NCBI GenBank assembly: GCA_030549495.1
Contig: JAUIRK010001028.1
Span: 434,001-498,000, forward strand
Direction of reading: 5' to 3'
DNA length: 64,000 nucleotides
DNA from: Nectonema munidae
Lineage: Eukaryota > Nematomorpha > Nectonematoida > Nectonematidae
Shown here: positions 22,190 to 34,600 of the stretch, in pieces
Position numbering within the stretch: the first letter of the stretch is position 1
How the letters are laid out: each line of letters starts with the position of its first letter
Notes under the pieces: generated by a model
Databases searched by the model: none
Told to the model about the DNA's origin: nothing
What the model saw: only the letters and a program-made list of their open reading frames with translations
Program-made: the position numbers and the translations under genes

Positions 22190-23930
22190 GTTATGTCTTA
22201 AATATATTTTGTGGCATGCAAATGAAACATAAATTTCACTTTTTACAACTTTTTAAAAAAAGATTCTTCTAGCTTTTTTATTAGCAATATCTTTCAAAAT
22301 ATTTTTCGAGATATAATTCTAAAATGTAGTTTATTAATTTTTAAAAAACACTTTCAAAAACCTTCTAAGACTTAAAGTAATAAAAACTAAATTTTAGAAC
22401 ATGAATTTATAGATTTTGGTTGGCTGTCTGTAAATATTAATATTTTCATGTAATTTTAAAATTTTAGAGAAAAAATTTCTTTTTTGAAATTTGAAGCTGT
22501 AGAAAACTTAAATGTATAAACTTAAAGGTTAAACGTATAGTAAAAATAGAGAATATTCTTATCGCAACACTAATGCCATAAGTGAGAATGATTGTGGGAA
22601 AATCCACACATGTGAAAATAATGGTAATGACTTATCTGCTAATAAAATTCCGGAGTTAGTATTACCAAATTGTAAGTATGGATGATACCATGTGTGGCTC
22701 AATTAATTCAAATAAAACATTGAATTTCCTCATCTCTTTATAAATTGTTTCTCAGTCACACTTTGGTGAGTAAGAAAAGTGAAAATGTAACACAGAGGAA
22801 GATAGGCCAGCTAGAGAGAGGGAGGAGCGCCTTATGCACAAGGCGTGAAAAATTATTACTTCACAGATTTTCCATGGAACTTCAGTGATTTTCTGACTTC
22901 TGAGACTTTCCTAGAACCATCTAAGTGATGCAAGCATTCGAATGCTGTGCTTGCATGGATCATAGCCTCATTGTTTTAACTTTCGGGCTGAATTTTTTTC
23001 TTTTAGCGTATTTTATTTATCATATATCCCGCAATTTAAACAAAAAAGTGAATCATCAAATTGAAATATTTCAAAGTAGATACAGATTTCATACTTTTAA
23101 AATATTAACATAAAAATCAAAATAAATAATAATTCCAAAAATTATTCAGGTCAAACATTTTTGTCCCACACACGGAAATCTTTAGTAAAAGGCGAAAGAT
23201 TTATGCGATTTGTGCAGAACATAAAAATTTTTTTATTTTTTTTGGATATAGAGAAAATAAATTCTATGAAAAAAGAAAATTTAAAACATCAAAAAATATA
23301 CTTGTTAAAATGTTTTCTTTCAAATTATATTAAATTTTTTCTGATTATTTATTAGATATTTATAAAATTTATTTTATTTCAAACTTTATTATCAAAAACT
23401 CTTTAAAATATTACAGAAATAAAAAAACTGAAAAATATTAAATTTGTATAGATGGCGTTAAGAAATAAAATTTCCATAAATCTTACTTTAATTATGGGAA
23501 TTTTTAATTATTTTCAATTTATTATAAATAAGATATTTTGTAAAGCATTTTACATTAAATAAGGGGCAACCTTAGGGGCAGAAACATGTTGCTCCTTAAA
23601 AATTCTAATATAGGTACACGCAATAAGAAGACAAAGAAAAGTTGCCATTATTAGATGACTGAAGTCCAAAAATTATTATGTGTATATTTGTACAAATAAA
23701 TTATGATGCATTGCGCTGAATAATCGTCCTAGATCTTGTTATTCCAGTGCAAATAGAAACAGGAATTTTTTATATATCTCCAACCTGTATATAAGATAAT
23801 TCATCTCCAACTCTATATTACTATGGTTTCTATTCCATTTACAATGACTAGGGAGACAATGTTCAATTTTCTGTTCATGTTTTTCTAGATGTAAGATTTG
23901 ATATACTCATTTGGGAGGCTTATATATTAT
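22190..23930. other. AT-rich region, no gene recognised
   Basis: Open frames at 22925-23113 and 23161-23355 are A/T-driven and resemble no domain I know. No RNA gene seen. Confidence 0.35.
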
Positions 23931-23935
23931 ATATT

Positions 23936-24110
23936 ATTATAGAATTTTTTCTTCTCAAATCAATTCACAATATACTTTACTTTGTGGATGGTTCCTAGTT
24001 AAGAGATAGAAGCGGTGCGAGTCAAGAATGACGCGTTAGCTTTCTCTTGCTCCATCATAGTCAAATGCGAAAATATTGTGAATTGATTTGAGCAGAAAAA
24101 ATTGTATAAT
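23936..24110. mobile_element. Fold-back element / MITE with 38-bp inverted arms
   Basis: Arm 23936-23973 (ATTATAGAATTTTTTCTTCT and on to CACAATAT) and arm 24073-24110 are reverse complements with 36 of 38 bases matching. A 99-bp spacer lies between. A 15-base piece of the arm, GTGAATTGATTTGAG, recurs at 24424-24438. The class is not determined. Confidence 0.65.
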
Positions 24111-24574
24111 TAGGGGCAGGCTGTATTGCAGGGCTATATATATGGTATGATATGATTACATTTGGTATACCATACCTAGCTTTGTTTAGGTCTTGAGGAT
24201 GTGATTCAGTATGAGTTTAGAATATTATGAAGATAGATTGAAAGTCGTTGTGAATAAAATTGTGTACTCTATTACTGTTAGAATGTTGTTTACACTTTAA
24301 AATACACGCATTGTTTGAACGCAATGTTAAATGCGCTGCATTATTTAAAGTTATACAAAGGTGAAAGATATTACATAGAAGAAGACTCAATAAAGAAATG
24401 TTTTTGTCACTTCGTGATGACATGTGAATTGATTTGAGAGGGTAAAATACAATGTGTCAGGGTCAATATTGTTCTGAATGCGTGATTAACGAGTGAGCGT
24501 AAACGACAGGATGTCATGGCTGTATTGTTCTTTCTTCCTGAATGCTAGCGTGTCATTGCAGCAAACATACTCAA

Positions 24575-24653
24575 AATTAAGGGGCGACATGGATTAATCG
24601 TGGTTTAATGAAACCCATGAGTTACTGGGGCGTGAATTAACGGGGTTCGACTG
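24575..24653 (-). mobile_element. One end of a Tigger/pogo-type element
   Basis: Read leftwards from 24653, the sequence is CAGTCGAACCCCGTTAATTC followed by ACGCCCC, with TA at 24654-24655. This form (CAGTCRAACC-CGTTAA, TA target) is typical of Tigger-like termini. The partner end was not found, so this may be a solo fragment. Confidence 0.4.
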
Positions 24654-25235
24654 TATTACTACCAAATATCAAGATTTCATTGTGAATTTGGTTTGGTATT
24701 TATTATTGGAAGACAACATTATAAAAATTAACTTTCAATATATTAAAGTTTGTCTATAACGGATATTTTCTCTGTATTTTATTTGTTATATATATTAGAT
24801 GGAAGGTAACATGATAAAATTATGCTATAATAAAGTTTCCTTGGTGATATACCATTGTATAAAATTAAAAATGATGGAAAAAATACCTTCTTTTTTTTAT
24901 TTTGCTAAAATAATTTTACATTTGTTTTTTTGCCATTTTGTTATAATTGACTAAAATGGCATTTTAAAAATTATTTTGTTGGACTTTTGATTGGCTGACA
25001 TTTCGGGGACTTTTATTTAATTCCTTACTCTTCCTTTTTTTACTTCAACTCGTTCTAAAATGACTTCTAAATTTTTTTTAATTTTTTTATATTAACTCTT
25101 GAAAACTTAATTTTCCCTTATAAATACATTACTACTAATCTTTAAACATATTTTTTACTTTTTATTAGCTAATTTTCAATCCATATATAATATTATTTTA
25201 ATTAACTTTACTGCTTTCCGTTCACTAATATGACA

Positions 25236-25623
25236 AAAAAGGGCACGCTGTGACCCCGAATCTCCCAAATCTACGACCGACACTTTAAATCACCTATCGA
25301 TGATTATATAGCTAATACCACACTAAATCCAAACGATCTAATACTATTTAATAATCTAAAATACAACAACACAATCATACGCTAATGCTGCTAGTTTAGC
25401 CCCTAATCCTAACCACTCCACCTAACAACATTTCAACTAAAAAAAGAAGACCATTCACCGTCAAGATGTCATCAAAAATCTAGATACCAAAAACAACTCC
25501 CTATCGATCACCAAAACAAGGTCATTCCACTCCGGTAACATCTACTTCCAATTCAAAAATATAGATCAAAAAGTTACCGCCAGAACAACGCTCATAAAAA
25601 TCGGTCTAAATGCTAATGACTTA
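25236..25623 (+). other. C-rich strand segment of unknown nature next to the Ty3 LTR
   Basis: The plus strand is unusually C-rich and G-poor (ACCACTCCACCTAACAACA and similar). Short frames such as SPIDDYIANTTLNPNDL and KTRSFHSGNIYFQFKNID can be read with breaks. It may be the eroded 5' part (ORF1) of a LINE. I cannot name it. Confidence 0.3.
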
Positions 25624-25873
25624 TGTGATGATTTAAATCTTTCCTCTAAGCGCCACTAATGCACACCACAAGCAAACATCAATTAGTATATTGCTTTAAG
25701 TGAACCTTGTACATATATACTTCATATACTCTATGTCTTTCCTAATTTGCACTGTTTCGCTTTACTGTTGATGATTTTGTAAGCTTTGCTCTTTACTCTT
25801 TTATACTTTTTAACAAGAGTGTTTTTAGGTTGTTAAATAAATAGTATCGTTTTAATGCTTTCATCACAACACT
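25624..25873 (+). repeat. 5' LTR of the Ty3 element
   Basis: Direct repeat of 29591-29841 with a TGTGATGA start and TCATCACA near its end. AAATAAATAG near 25840 could serve as a polyadenylation signal. Confidence 0.9.
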
Positions 25874-28800
25874 TTTAACAACAAAATCTTTTTGTTTTCT
25901 TTACCTTATGTCAGGCCCATCTTCAAGCAGGGAGACTAAAATTGTACAAAGAGCTAATTTGTTTAAGCCTAATATTTTTGATGTTATCCCATGCATTTCA
26001 AACTCACAGAGCTCGTATTAACAGTTTAAAAAGGGTTTTCAAAGTTTTTAGAAAGTATCGATCCTCCTTTGACAGATCCAAATGATCGCTTAGAATTATT
26101 ATTTAGGTATATCTCAAATGATGTTTATGATTTGGTATCGGAAGCTTCGAAATTTGAAGAAGCCATAAATCGTTTAGATAAACTATACATTAAGGAAAAG
26201 AATTCTGTGTATGCGAGGCATTTATTGATCAATCGTAATCAAAATGAATCGGAAGATATTGACACATATATATCAGAATTGCGTAAAATGATACGAGATT
26301 GTAAAGTGACTGCTGTAAGTGCTGAAGAGCATCAGAATATTTTGATTTTAGACTCTTTTGTGACAGGACTTAGAGATCACTCTATTAGAACCAGGATACT
26401 AGAATCCAACTTTACGTTGGACGAGGCAATAAGTTTAGCCAGGTCCCTAGAATTTGCAAAAAAGAATTCACTTTCATATAATTCATTTTCACATACGTCG
26501 CCTATAAATGTAGATAATGCTGATACACAGTCTTCTTCAAATGAGGAGGGAACTAAAACTTCTAGTTCGGTATTAACAAAAAAATGTTTCAAATGTGGCA
26601 ACAATTTACATTTCAACAAGTCATGCCCAGCCCGTTTTGTTAGATGTCATTTTTTGTGGTAGAGTAGGACACTTCTCAAAAATGTGTTTTTCTAAAAAAA
26701 AAAAGACAATTTTAAGTTTAATGCAAACAGTAAATCTGCCACTATATTAGGGGTAAGAAACGAGCACTTATGTAGTTGTAAGTTATCGCAATTTATCAAA
26801 ACAATTTTAATAATGGACAAACATTTAAGAGCTCTTGTTGATACGGGTTCAGCTTTATCTTTTATGGACGAGAATATAAGTTTTGCTTTGAAATTACATG
26901 TCAAACACTGTAAACAGTTTGTTGTAGAATTAGCACAGAAGTCTCGTTTCAGGATAAACTCTTTTGTTACTACTAACATAGTATTGGAAGGTAGGGTTTA
27001 TAATGATGTAAAACTATATTTGATGCAATATTTAGTTTGTGATGTAATTCTTGGAGAAGACTTTCAGGCAAAACATAAAAGCATTATAATCGAATTTGCG
27101 GAACCCTTAGACTCATTAAAGCTATGCTCATTAAAACCACTCAAAGTTCCTTACCCTCAACTTTTTCCTCATTTATCTGAGAAATGTAAACCCATAGCTG
27201 TGAAGTCTAGGTTTCATTCAAGTCAGGATAAAAGGTTTATTGCACAAGAAGTTAGTAATTTGCTTGAAAAAAAGGTAATCCGCCCTAGTAATAATCCTTG
27301 GCGCGCTCAAGTTTTAGTAGTGCGAAATAAACTGGATAAGCCACGCATGTGCGTTGATTATAGCCAAACAGTTAACAAATACTGTGATTTAGATGCATAC
27401 CCCCTGCCTCGTATTGATGATATAGTGCAACGTGTTTCGCAATATGCCTTCTTTTCATAACTAGATATGACGTCAACTTATCATCAAATTGAAATTTCAC
27501 CAAATGAGAGGAAATACACTGCTTTTGAAGCTAGCGGAGGGCTTTATGAGTTTAATCGCATACCTTTTGGTTTAACTAACGCTGTAGCTGTGTTTTCACG
27601 CTTAATGAACTCAATTATATCTGATAATAAATGTACAGGAGTAATAACCTATCTTGATGACATTACGGTATGCGGAAGAACGAAGAACATGATTCTAACT
27701 TAGCAAAATTTTTAGCTGTTGTAAAAAAATATGGAATCACTTTAAATGAGAAGAAGTGTGTATTTTCAACTGAAAAAATAAAGTTATTGGGGTATGAAAT
27801 AAAATCCGGAACGCTATCACCTGACCCAGAAACAATTAAGCCCTTGATGGAACTGCCAACACCCAATAATAAAAGAGAGTTAGAGCGCGTTCAAGGATTG
27901 TTTGCTTACTATGCCAAGTTCATCCCGCACTATTCAGACAGTATTAAACATTTATTAGACTGCACCCTATTTCCATTAAATACTGAGCAGACTAAATCAT
28001 TTGAAAATTTAAAAGAGCGTTTGTTTAAATCACCTATCTGAAGAAGATGGTAATTTTACAGTGGAAACCGATGCGTCAGACACAGCTAATTCAGCGATCT
28101 TGTGTCAAAACGAAAGACCCGTTGCTTACCATTCTAAAACATTTAAGACTCATGAAAAACATTATCCGTGTATAGAAAAAGAGGCTCTGGCTATTCTATA
28201 CTCTATTTTGAAGTGGAAACATATTTTAATGGGACAGTTTTTTACAATAATTACCGATCAAAAACCAGTTTCTTCCTTGATGAATCCCAAAAAGTGTTTA
28301 AGTAAAATAAAAAATTACAAATTTGTGAGGTGGAGGCTTGAACTTTCCCAATTTCATTATAAAATAGAATACAGGCCAGGGAAAAATAATATAGCAGCTG
28401 ATGTATTTTCACGTGTTTCTTGCATTAGATCGAATAAACTAGAAGAGCTACATAATAGTCTTTCTCATCCTGGAGTTACTAGGCTGTTTCACTATGTTAA
28501 AATTAAAAACTTAACATATTCTCTCCAAGAAGTCAGAGAGGTTATCAATAAGTGCTCTATCTGTTCAGAAATAAAGCCTCGTTTTTACAAGCCTAGTTAT
28601 TCTACTTTGATAAAAGCGACTGAGCCTATTCAAAGATTATCTATTGATTTCAAAGGACCACTACCATCTGTTTCTCTAAATAAGTACATTTTTACTGTAG
28701 TAGATGAGTTTAGTCGGTTTTTATGGGGTTTTCCCTGCAAAAATAACGATACAGCTAGTGCAAAAGAGCATTTGTTTAGCATTTTTACAATTTTTGAGTT

Positions 28801-29590
28801 ACCTCACACCATTCATTCAGATAGAGGTACACACTTTACGTCCAGAAACTTTGAAACATGGCTCAAATCTCATGGAATAGTTCCTTCACATACTATGCTT
28901 TACCATCCCACGTCAAATGCTCAATGCGAGAGGTACAATGGTTTTATTTGGAGATCTTTGTGTTTAGCGTGTAGAAATGACGGGTTGCCTTTCAACATGT
29001 GGGAGGAGATACTCCAGAAAGTCTTACATTCACAGAGGTCTTTATTGTGCATTCCACAAACGAAGCGCCACATGAACGCTTATTTAAATTTCGACGTAGA
29101 ACATCTAGTGGGGTAGCTTTGCCTAATTGGTTGTTGAATCCAGGGCCTGTTTATTTAAAAAAACACACCGCGCTTTCGATGTACGAATCTCCAGTAGAAA
29201 AAGTTGACCTGATATAGGCTAACCAAAACTATGCACTTGTCCGTAAGTTGGATGGTAGAGAAACTTGTGTTTCCCTCCACGACTTAGCACCAAAAGGGTG
29301 TAGTCATGTAGGCATGAAAAAGGATAACTCTCTCAATTATGAGCAAAGGGAAGAAAGCAAAACGGCATCATCAGCACTGGAAAGCGGAATTACAACTTCT
29401 GCTCCAGAAGCAAATTCTGGAATGCAAGAAAGTCAAGTTCGGGAAAACAAAGAATTTGAAGAAACACCGAACGATACTCCTAAAGTCGAAGATCCACTAA
29501 AACTGCAACAACAACTCAGAAGATCGGAAAGAATCAAACACCCTCCTGAAAGATTCCATTTCTAACAAAAAAAAACAAGAGGGGGAAGAG

Positions 29591-29841
29591 TGTGATGATT
29601 TAAATCTTTCCTCTAAGCGCCACAAATGCACACCACAAGCAAACATCAATTAGTATATTGCTCTAAGTGAACCTTGTACATATATACTTCATATACTCTA
29701 TGTCTTTCCTAATTTGCACTGTTTCGCTTTACTGTTGATGATTTTTCTAAGCTTTGCTCTTTACTCTTTTATACTTTTTAACAAGAGTGTTTTTAGTTTG
29801 TTAAATAAATAGTATCGTTATAATGCTTTCATCACAACACT
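29591..29841 (+). repeat. 3' LTR of the Ty3 element
   Basis: Direct repeat of 25624-25873, about 98% identical by eye, preceded by a polypurine tract. Confidence 0.9.
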
Positions 29842-29843
29842 AT

Positions 29844-31300
29844 TGTAGGCAAGATCTTTGAAAAATTACTCTACAAACAACTCTATGAATACTTTGAAAT
29901 CAATCAGTACTTTTATAACAGGCAATTTGGCTTCCGCTCCAAACACTCTACAGAACTACTACCTTCTCTTTTCTTAGATGATTTGTTTTTTAATTTGGAT
30001 TCAAAAAAATTTTTTTATTTCTTTATAGACCTTTCCAAAGCATTTGATTCAATTAACCATTCAATTTTTGCTTCACAAACTTTCTTTTTATGGTCTAACT
30101 GATTCTTCACTCTCTTTGATAAAAGATTACCTATCCAATAGATATTGTACTGTAGAAGTTAATGGATCTTTTTCTGATATGAAATTGCTTTCTTGTGAGG
30201 TACCTCAAGGATCAATTATAGGCCCCTTACTCTTTTTAGTATATGTTAATGATAAACATAAAGCTGACGGTTTTAATAATATAAATCTCTATGCCGATGA
30301 TGTTTCAATTCTCTTTTCTTTTGATGATTGTTCTTTGAAAATAAAAATAGATAATTTGTTTAATTGGTTCGATTCAAACTATTTAACCGTCAATAGAAAT
30401 AAGTGTAAAATGATTTGTTTTAAAAGTTCTTATACAAATATTAAATTTAGTTATGATTTTGAATTCGTAAATAGTTTTAACTTTCTTGGGCTAATAATAG
30501 ACAAAAACTTGAATTGGAAAGATCATAATCGACATGTATTAGCGAAAGTAAATTGCATAATTGGAAAAATACAACAATGTAGAAGTTTACTTCCTAGTCA
30601 AACTAAATTACTTCTTTATAAAACTTTATATCTTCCACGCCTTACTTATAGTATCATGAATTATGGTTATAGATTAGATAATAAGCTGATAACGTCACAA
30701 AAAAAATTATTGAGAATAGTTTTTAATAAGCCTCCTTTATCTCATACAAACATGTTATTTTATGAAAAGGGACTTCTTAAATGTACAGATCTCAATAAGT
30801 TTTATTCTTTGAACTTTTTTTTTTAATTTTATAACAATGTGTTACCTGAAATTTTCCATCCTTGGTTTACTCAACGAATCAAAGATCACAGCTCAAATTC
30901 ACTATCCATTCCCATTTGCAATTTTTTCAAAACAAAGGGCGCGCCTTCCTACAGAATTTCTAAAATTGTTAATTTTATGATGAAGTTTCTTTCCTTCTCT
31001 GATAGTCATAAAGTCTTCAAGAAAACGCTCAAAACATTACTTGTTGATAAGTATAATACTACTTGCACTTATGAGTGTTGTCAGTTCTGCTCCTATTCTT
31101 TTATGTAGTTTTAATAGTAAACACAATTTATGAATTTGATTAAAATGATGTAATATCCACTTTTGTATTTTTGCTACTTTTCCTTTAAGAATGCATGTTT
31201 TATATCTATCTATCTGTTTACATTTTTTTTATTTTTACTATTTTCCGTGATCGTTTTAAATCTATTCTATAAATAAAATGTCTTCTTTCTTATTTCTTCT
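29844..31300 (+). mobile_element. LINE, reverse transcriptase region and 3' end (jockey-like)
   Basis: Directly after the LTR the frame reads VGKIFEKLLYKQLYEYFEIN, NRQFGFRSKHSTE and FIDLSKAFDSINH, the fingers of a non-LTR reverse transcriptase. After one frame change near 30050 a long frame (30044-30826) continues with VPQGSIIGPLLFLVYVND, NLYADDVSILF (catalytic DD), FNFLGLIIDKNLNWKDH and PRLTYSIMNYG. A stop at 30824-30826 is followed in another frame by the C-terminal part (30839-31108). So two breaks are visible. It resembles the 7.7-kb copy in motif wording, possibly the same clade. The endonuclease part is absent. Confidence 0.85.
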
Positions 31301-32558
31301 CATTTATTTTTTTACTCGTTTTTATGTATATAAGCTTCTCAAAAAGAGAGATTTTTTCCTTTATGCTAAAATTAAGATATAAATTAGTTTAATGTATAAG
31401 ATAATTTAGGTAAAATTTAAGTTAGAAGTTTTTTGAATAAAACAAAATTATAATTTTTTAGTTTAGGTAAAATTTGAGTTTTTTTGGTTCCAAAAGAAAA
31501 CTATATCTTATATTTTTCTATATAAATTCTAGATGTCTTCATGAGGGTTTTATCTTTTCAATCCCCTTGTAACGTTAAACAATCCCTCCTTAACTAACAA
31601 CCTGTTGTGTATCTCATAATACCCCTCACTCAAGATCATTAATATATCAAATTTTGCTTTATACATAATGCAGTAGCTATGCCTATATATATCCCTATCT
31701 GACCTGATACAAGTCAACCTAATTTCTTTAGATCTCATTCAAAGTCATTATTTTTATTTGAAACTGAATGAAGACTCCTTTAAAAATGCTCGCAGAGTTT
31801 AGGTGCGGAAATTTGATTATACTTTCGTATCAGCTTAGAAAGAAACATCAGGGCTCATAAACTTCTGACTCCATCACAGGGGCGCACACCAGGTTATTTC
31901 AAGGGGATCGAAAAAGCCTTTGGCTCCATCAGTGATTTTGAAGTTAATTTTATATCATTTAAAAGACTTTTTTGACTTGTGAATAAACTTTCTGTTTCAT
32001 TTCTTGTTTTACTCGTAAGTTTTAGACCTTTTATATCAAATTTTAAAAAAAGTTCTAACCCCAATAATTTTAAGGATTTGCGTCCATGAGTAAGCTTCCA
32101 CGTATAATTAAAATCAGAGTGGTTTCAAGTTCTCAGTTGCAAGGCCCAGTCGATGTGCTACCCAACTCTGCATGGGTTAGACTACAAGTGAATGGCTCTA
32201 TTATATGCAGGTTCGTCGATAAGCGGGTAGCTTTGCACCCCCTTACCCTTCCTGCCATTTATTTTGTCCCTGAAACTCTCTTGAAATATTTCAATGTGTA
32301 CACTTTCTTATTGGCCCCATTTAAATCAGTTTGCCCCCCCTTTGTACTTGGAGTCTGGCGACAAGGCTGGTTGTGTGTATGCGTGGGCAATTAAAAAGAT
32401 GTTGAGTATTGTGATGGTTTGCAGAGTGGTATATGTGTTAGGGTAAATTTTGTCGAAATTTCGACGTCCTTTTGTATCTTTTTTGATATACCTATACAAT
32501 TTAGAATTATTTTGTATTTGGGTAATCGAGTTGATATATAAATTATATATATTTTTAG
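31301..32558. other. No confirmed gene; probable AIMP1 5' leader near the end
   Basis: 31301-32080 is AT-rich with nothing recognisable, apart from a CAGGGGCGCACACC at about 31876 that looks like a lone hAT terminus. A 102-residue frame at 32086-32394 has no known domain. Before the AIMP1 start, GTTAGG then GTAAATTT (about 32441) could be a donor and TATTTTTAG (to 32558) an acceptor, giving a leader intron of about 117 bases (inference). Confidence 0.35.
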
Positions 32559-32563
32559 TGTGG

Positions 32564-33463
32564 ATGAATAGCAGTGACTGTGATGTTGATGCCGTGATAA
32601 AAAAGAATAATGAGTTGATTGAAGACTTACTCTCCGATGTAAAATCTTCTTTAATTTCCTTATTTCCTCAACAGAATGAAGTTGACATGATGCCATTGAT
32701 AACAAATATTATTGATATGCACGCAGAGAATAAACTCTTGGAGAAAGATATTGAAAAAGTCCTAACTAAGTTGATGATCGCTGAAATGGAAAATGGTGAA
32801 AAATGCATTCATAACTTACTTGCTAAGATTCCTGAACACACGCAAAAATGCGAAGAAAGAAAAACTATAATTCGGACACCTGGCACCAATAAAAAGAAAA
32901 AGGTTCCAAATGGAGATCTTCCCGCTATTACTCAGGCTTGCGTGACCTCCAAACAACATAGTCAACAAGAAAGTGGCGATGCTGTGAGTTCTTTGTCAAT
33001 AAAAGTAGCGAAAATTCTTTCTGTTGAATTGCATCCAAACGCTGAGAGTTTGTATGTGGAAAAAGTTTGTCTTGGAGAAGAGGAGCCTAGAACCATCATC
33101 AGTGGCCTGGTAGGCAGGATAGAACAAAAAGATATGGTGGATCGACATGTTCTCGTTCTTTGCAATTTAAAGGCTTCTAAACTACGCGGCATCCTATCGC
33201 AAGGCATGATATTGTGTGCTGTAAAAGATAATTCCATTGAATTCCTGAATCCTCCGAACAACTCCGTTCCAGGAGATCTCATCCAGATCAAGGATCATCC
33301 ACTCAATCCTGCAAAAAGTGTTAAAAAAAGTGACTTTGAAAAAATTTCTCCCCATTTCTCAATCACTTCTGATAAAATCACTAAATACAAAAATTGTGAA
33401 CTCTTCATCGAGGGTAAAGGAGTGGTAACTGTGTGTTCATTGGTTGGAGCAAGAGTTTCCTAA
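32564..33463 (+). CDS. AIMP1: AIMP1 (p43, EMAP II precursor), multisynthetase complex scaffold
   Basis: AIMP1 is a non-catalytic subunit of the multi-aminoacyl-tRNA synthetase complex; it binds arginyl-tRNA synthetase through its N-terminal helices and tRNA through its C-terminus. This frame gives 299 residues (human protein about 312). Residues 1-90 are helical with heptad-like leucines (NNELIEDLLSDVKSSL; ENKLLEKDIEKVLTKL). 100-145 is a Lys-rich linker (TNKKKKVPNG). About 144-245 is the tRNA-binding OB fold: IKVAKILSVELHPNAESLYV, SGLVGRI, LCNLKASKLRG, SQGMILCA, LNPPNNSVPGD. The EMAP II-specific end follows. ATG 32564 was chosen because the frame upstream is a probable intron (acceptor AG at 32557-32558). 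No break is seen; it appears functional. Confidence 0.92.
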   Translation: MNSSDCDVDAVIKKNNELIEDLLSDVKSSLISLFPQQNEVDMMPLITNIIDMHAENKLLEKDIEKVLTKLMIAEMENGEKCIHNLLAKIPEHTQKCEERKTIIRTPGTNKKKKVPNGDLPAITQACVTSKQHSQQESGDAVSSLSIKVAKILSVELHPNAESLYVEKVCLGEEEPRTIISGLVGRIEQKDMVDRHVLVLCNLKASKLRGILSQGMILCAVKDNSIEFLNPPNNSVPGDLIQIKDHPLNPAKSVKKSDFEKISPHFSITSDKITKYKNCELFIEGKGVVTVCSLVGARVS

Positions 33464-33526
33464 AACTTTATTTTAATATAAATTATTTTGTTTTTCATTA
33501 TGTGTTACATATATTATATCAGGGAC

Positions 33527-33580
33527 GCAGATCCTCTATAATAAATTAATTATGGTTAATTGCAGATCCTCTATAATTAA
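33527..33580 (+). other. AIMP1 polyadenylation signal and short duplication
   Basis: AATAAA at 33540-33545 lies about 77 bases past the AIMP1 stop. GCAGATCCTCTATAAT occurs twice, at about 33527 and 33563. Confidence 0.6.
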
Positions 33581-33973
33581 AATGTACACTTTAAAAATTT
33601 GGAATTTTTTTTATGAATGTTAGAACTACCAATACTCTCTGAGACCGTCATACAAGTCCCTGGGTTTTACCCAGATGAGTAATTTCAACAACAAAAGAGG
33701 TTCATCTTTGTTATAAAAATTAACTTCTTTAATAAAATGGTGTACAAATTGTACACGTAGTGGACTTCCTTTATTGATCATCACTATGGTATTTTTAAAT
33801 ATGTTAAAAATATGCTTCATCATTAATATTGATACATTATATTATGAACTATTTAATCATAAATGTCAAATATATGCAGCATAATTCAGTATGAAACTTC
33901 AACATGGCTTCAAGTCTTTTTTCAATTGTCATCTATGACTTCTTTTTGATAATAATACATTCCCTTCACTGAT

Positions 33974-34231
33974 ATGGTAAAAAAAGAATTTCATTTCATT
34001 GATTGTGCTTCTTTATCTTTGTCAAAAGAGGATGATGATGCTCTTTTCGAGTTGGAAAGTCCATGCTCGAACCAAGAAGAAAATGATGATTTTATACTTA
34101 TTGAAGGTTCTGAAGAAAATTTTGAAGATGAAGGTAAGGTAAACGTACAGTGGGGTGTTTTCATCGAGAAGGTACAATTGCGACGTTTGTATCGAACTAT
34201 GAGAAAAGTAGGAAAAATTCTTAGCAACTAA
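33974..34231 (+). CDS. Small acidic protein or terminal exon, unrecognised
   Basis: The frame encodes 85 residues: an acidic first two thirds (SKEDDDALFELESP, NQEENDDFILIEG, EENFEDEG) and a basic amphipathic end (VQLRRLYRTMRKVGKILSN). AATAAA lies at about 34262-34267, roughly 31 bases past the stop, in keeping with a true 3' end. Composition is not simply AT-driven. It could be a complete small gene or the last exon of a longer one, since TTTGTCAAAAG before 34028 could act as an acceptor. Function unknown; DDFILIEG-type acidic-hydrophobic motifs can be LIR-like, but that is speculation. Confidence 0.4.
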   Translation: MVKKEFHFIDCASLSLSKEDDDALFELESPCSNQEENDDFILIEGSEENFEDEGKVNVQWGVFIEKVQLRRLYRTMRKVGKILSN

Positions 34232-34300
34232 ATGTTACCAAACAAGATTAGTAGCACAGAAAAATAAAGGATCATCTTATATAATTTTCATATTCTACCT

Positions 34301-34600
34301 CAGTGGCGTACCCAGGATATTTTTATGAAGGGGTAATTTTTTTCTGTTTACCTGTCTTATATAAAGAAATTGAAATATTCTTTATTAAAACATAAATTTT
34401 GAAAGTGTATCATTTAACTTTTTATGCTTTTATATAAATGTGGTAAAAGTAAATACCAATTTTATTTAACAACTTTTTATAAAAAAAAAAGTATTTGAAC
34501 GTGCCGTGAGTTATAATTGTGTGAAATAATTGCAGAGAATTAAGCATTAATTAAAGTAACACATTTTAGTGCATTAAGGCAACACTTAAAACATTCTCCG
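34301..34600. other. Possible lone hAT end and AT-rich spacer
   Basis: CAGTGGCGTACCCAGGATAT at about 34301 has the look of a hAT terminus (CAGTGGCGTA-CCAGG). No matching right end was found. The rest is AT-rich and featureless. Confidence 0.3.

Larger units (their letters stand above)
25624..29841 (+). mobile_element. Ty3/gypsy LTR retrotransposon, near full length, broken
   Basis: Two LTRs of about 250 bp (25624-25873 and 29591-29841) begin TGTGATGATT and end TCATCACAACACT. They differ at only about five or six positions, suggesting a fairly recent insertion. A purine-rich tract (GAGGGGGAAGAG) abuts the 3' LTR. Parts in order: gag with a zinc knuckle (about 26.07-26.7 kb), protease (about 26.8 kb), reverse transcriptase (about 27.2-27.75 kb), RNase H (about 28.05-28.4 kb), integrase (about 28.4-29.1 kb) and a C-terminal tail to 29565. 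No env-like frame. A handful of breaks (about four) make it a fossil. No clear target duplication. Confidence 0.9.

Noticed and set aside
33626-33823. 65-residue minus-strand frame just after AIMP1
   Set aside because: It is less AT-driven than most, but no family, splice sites or polyadenylation signal could be shown.
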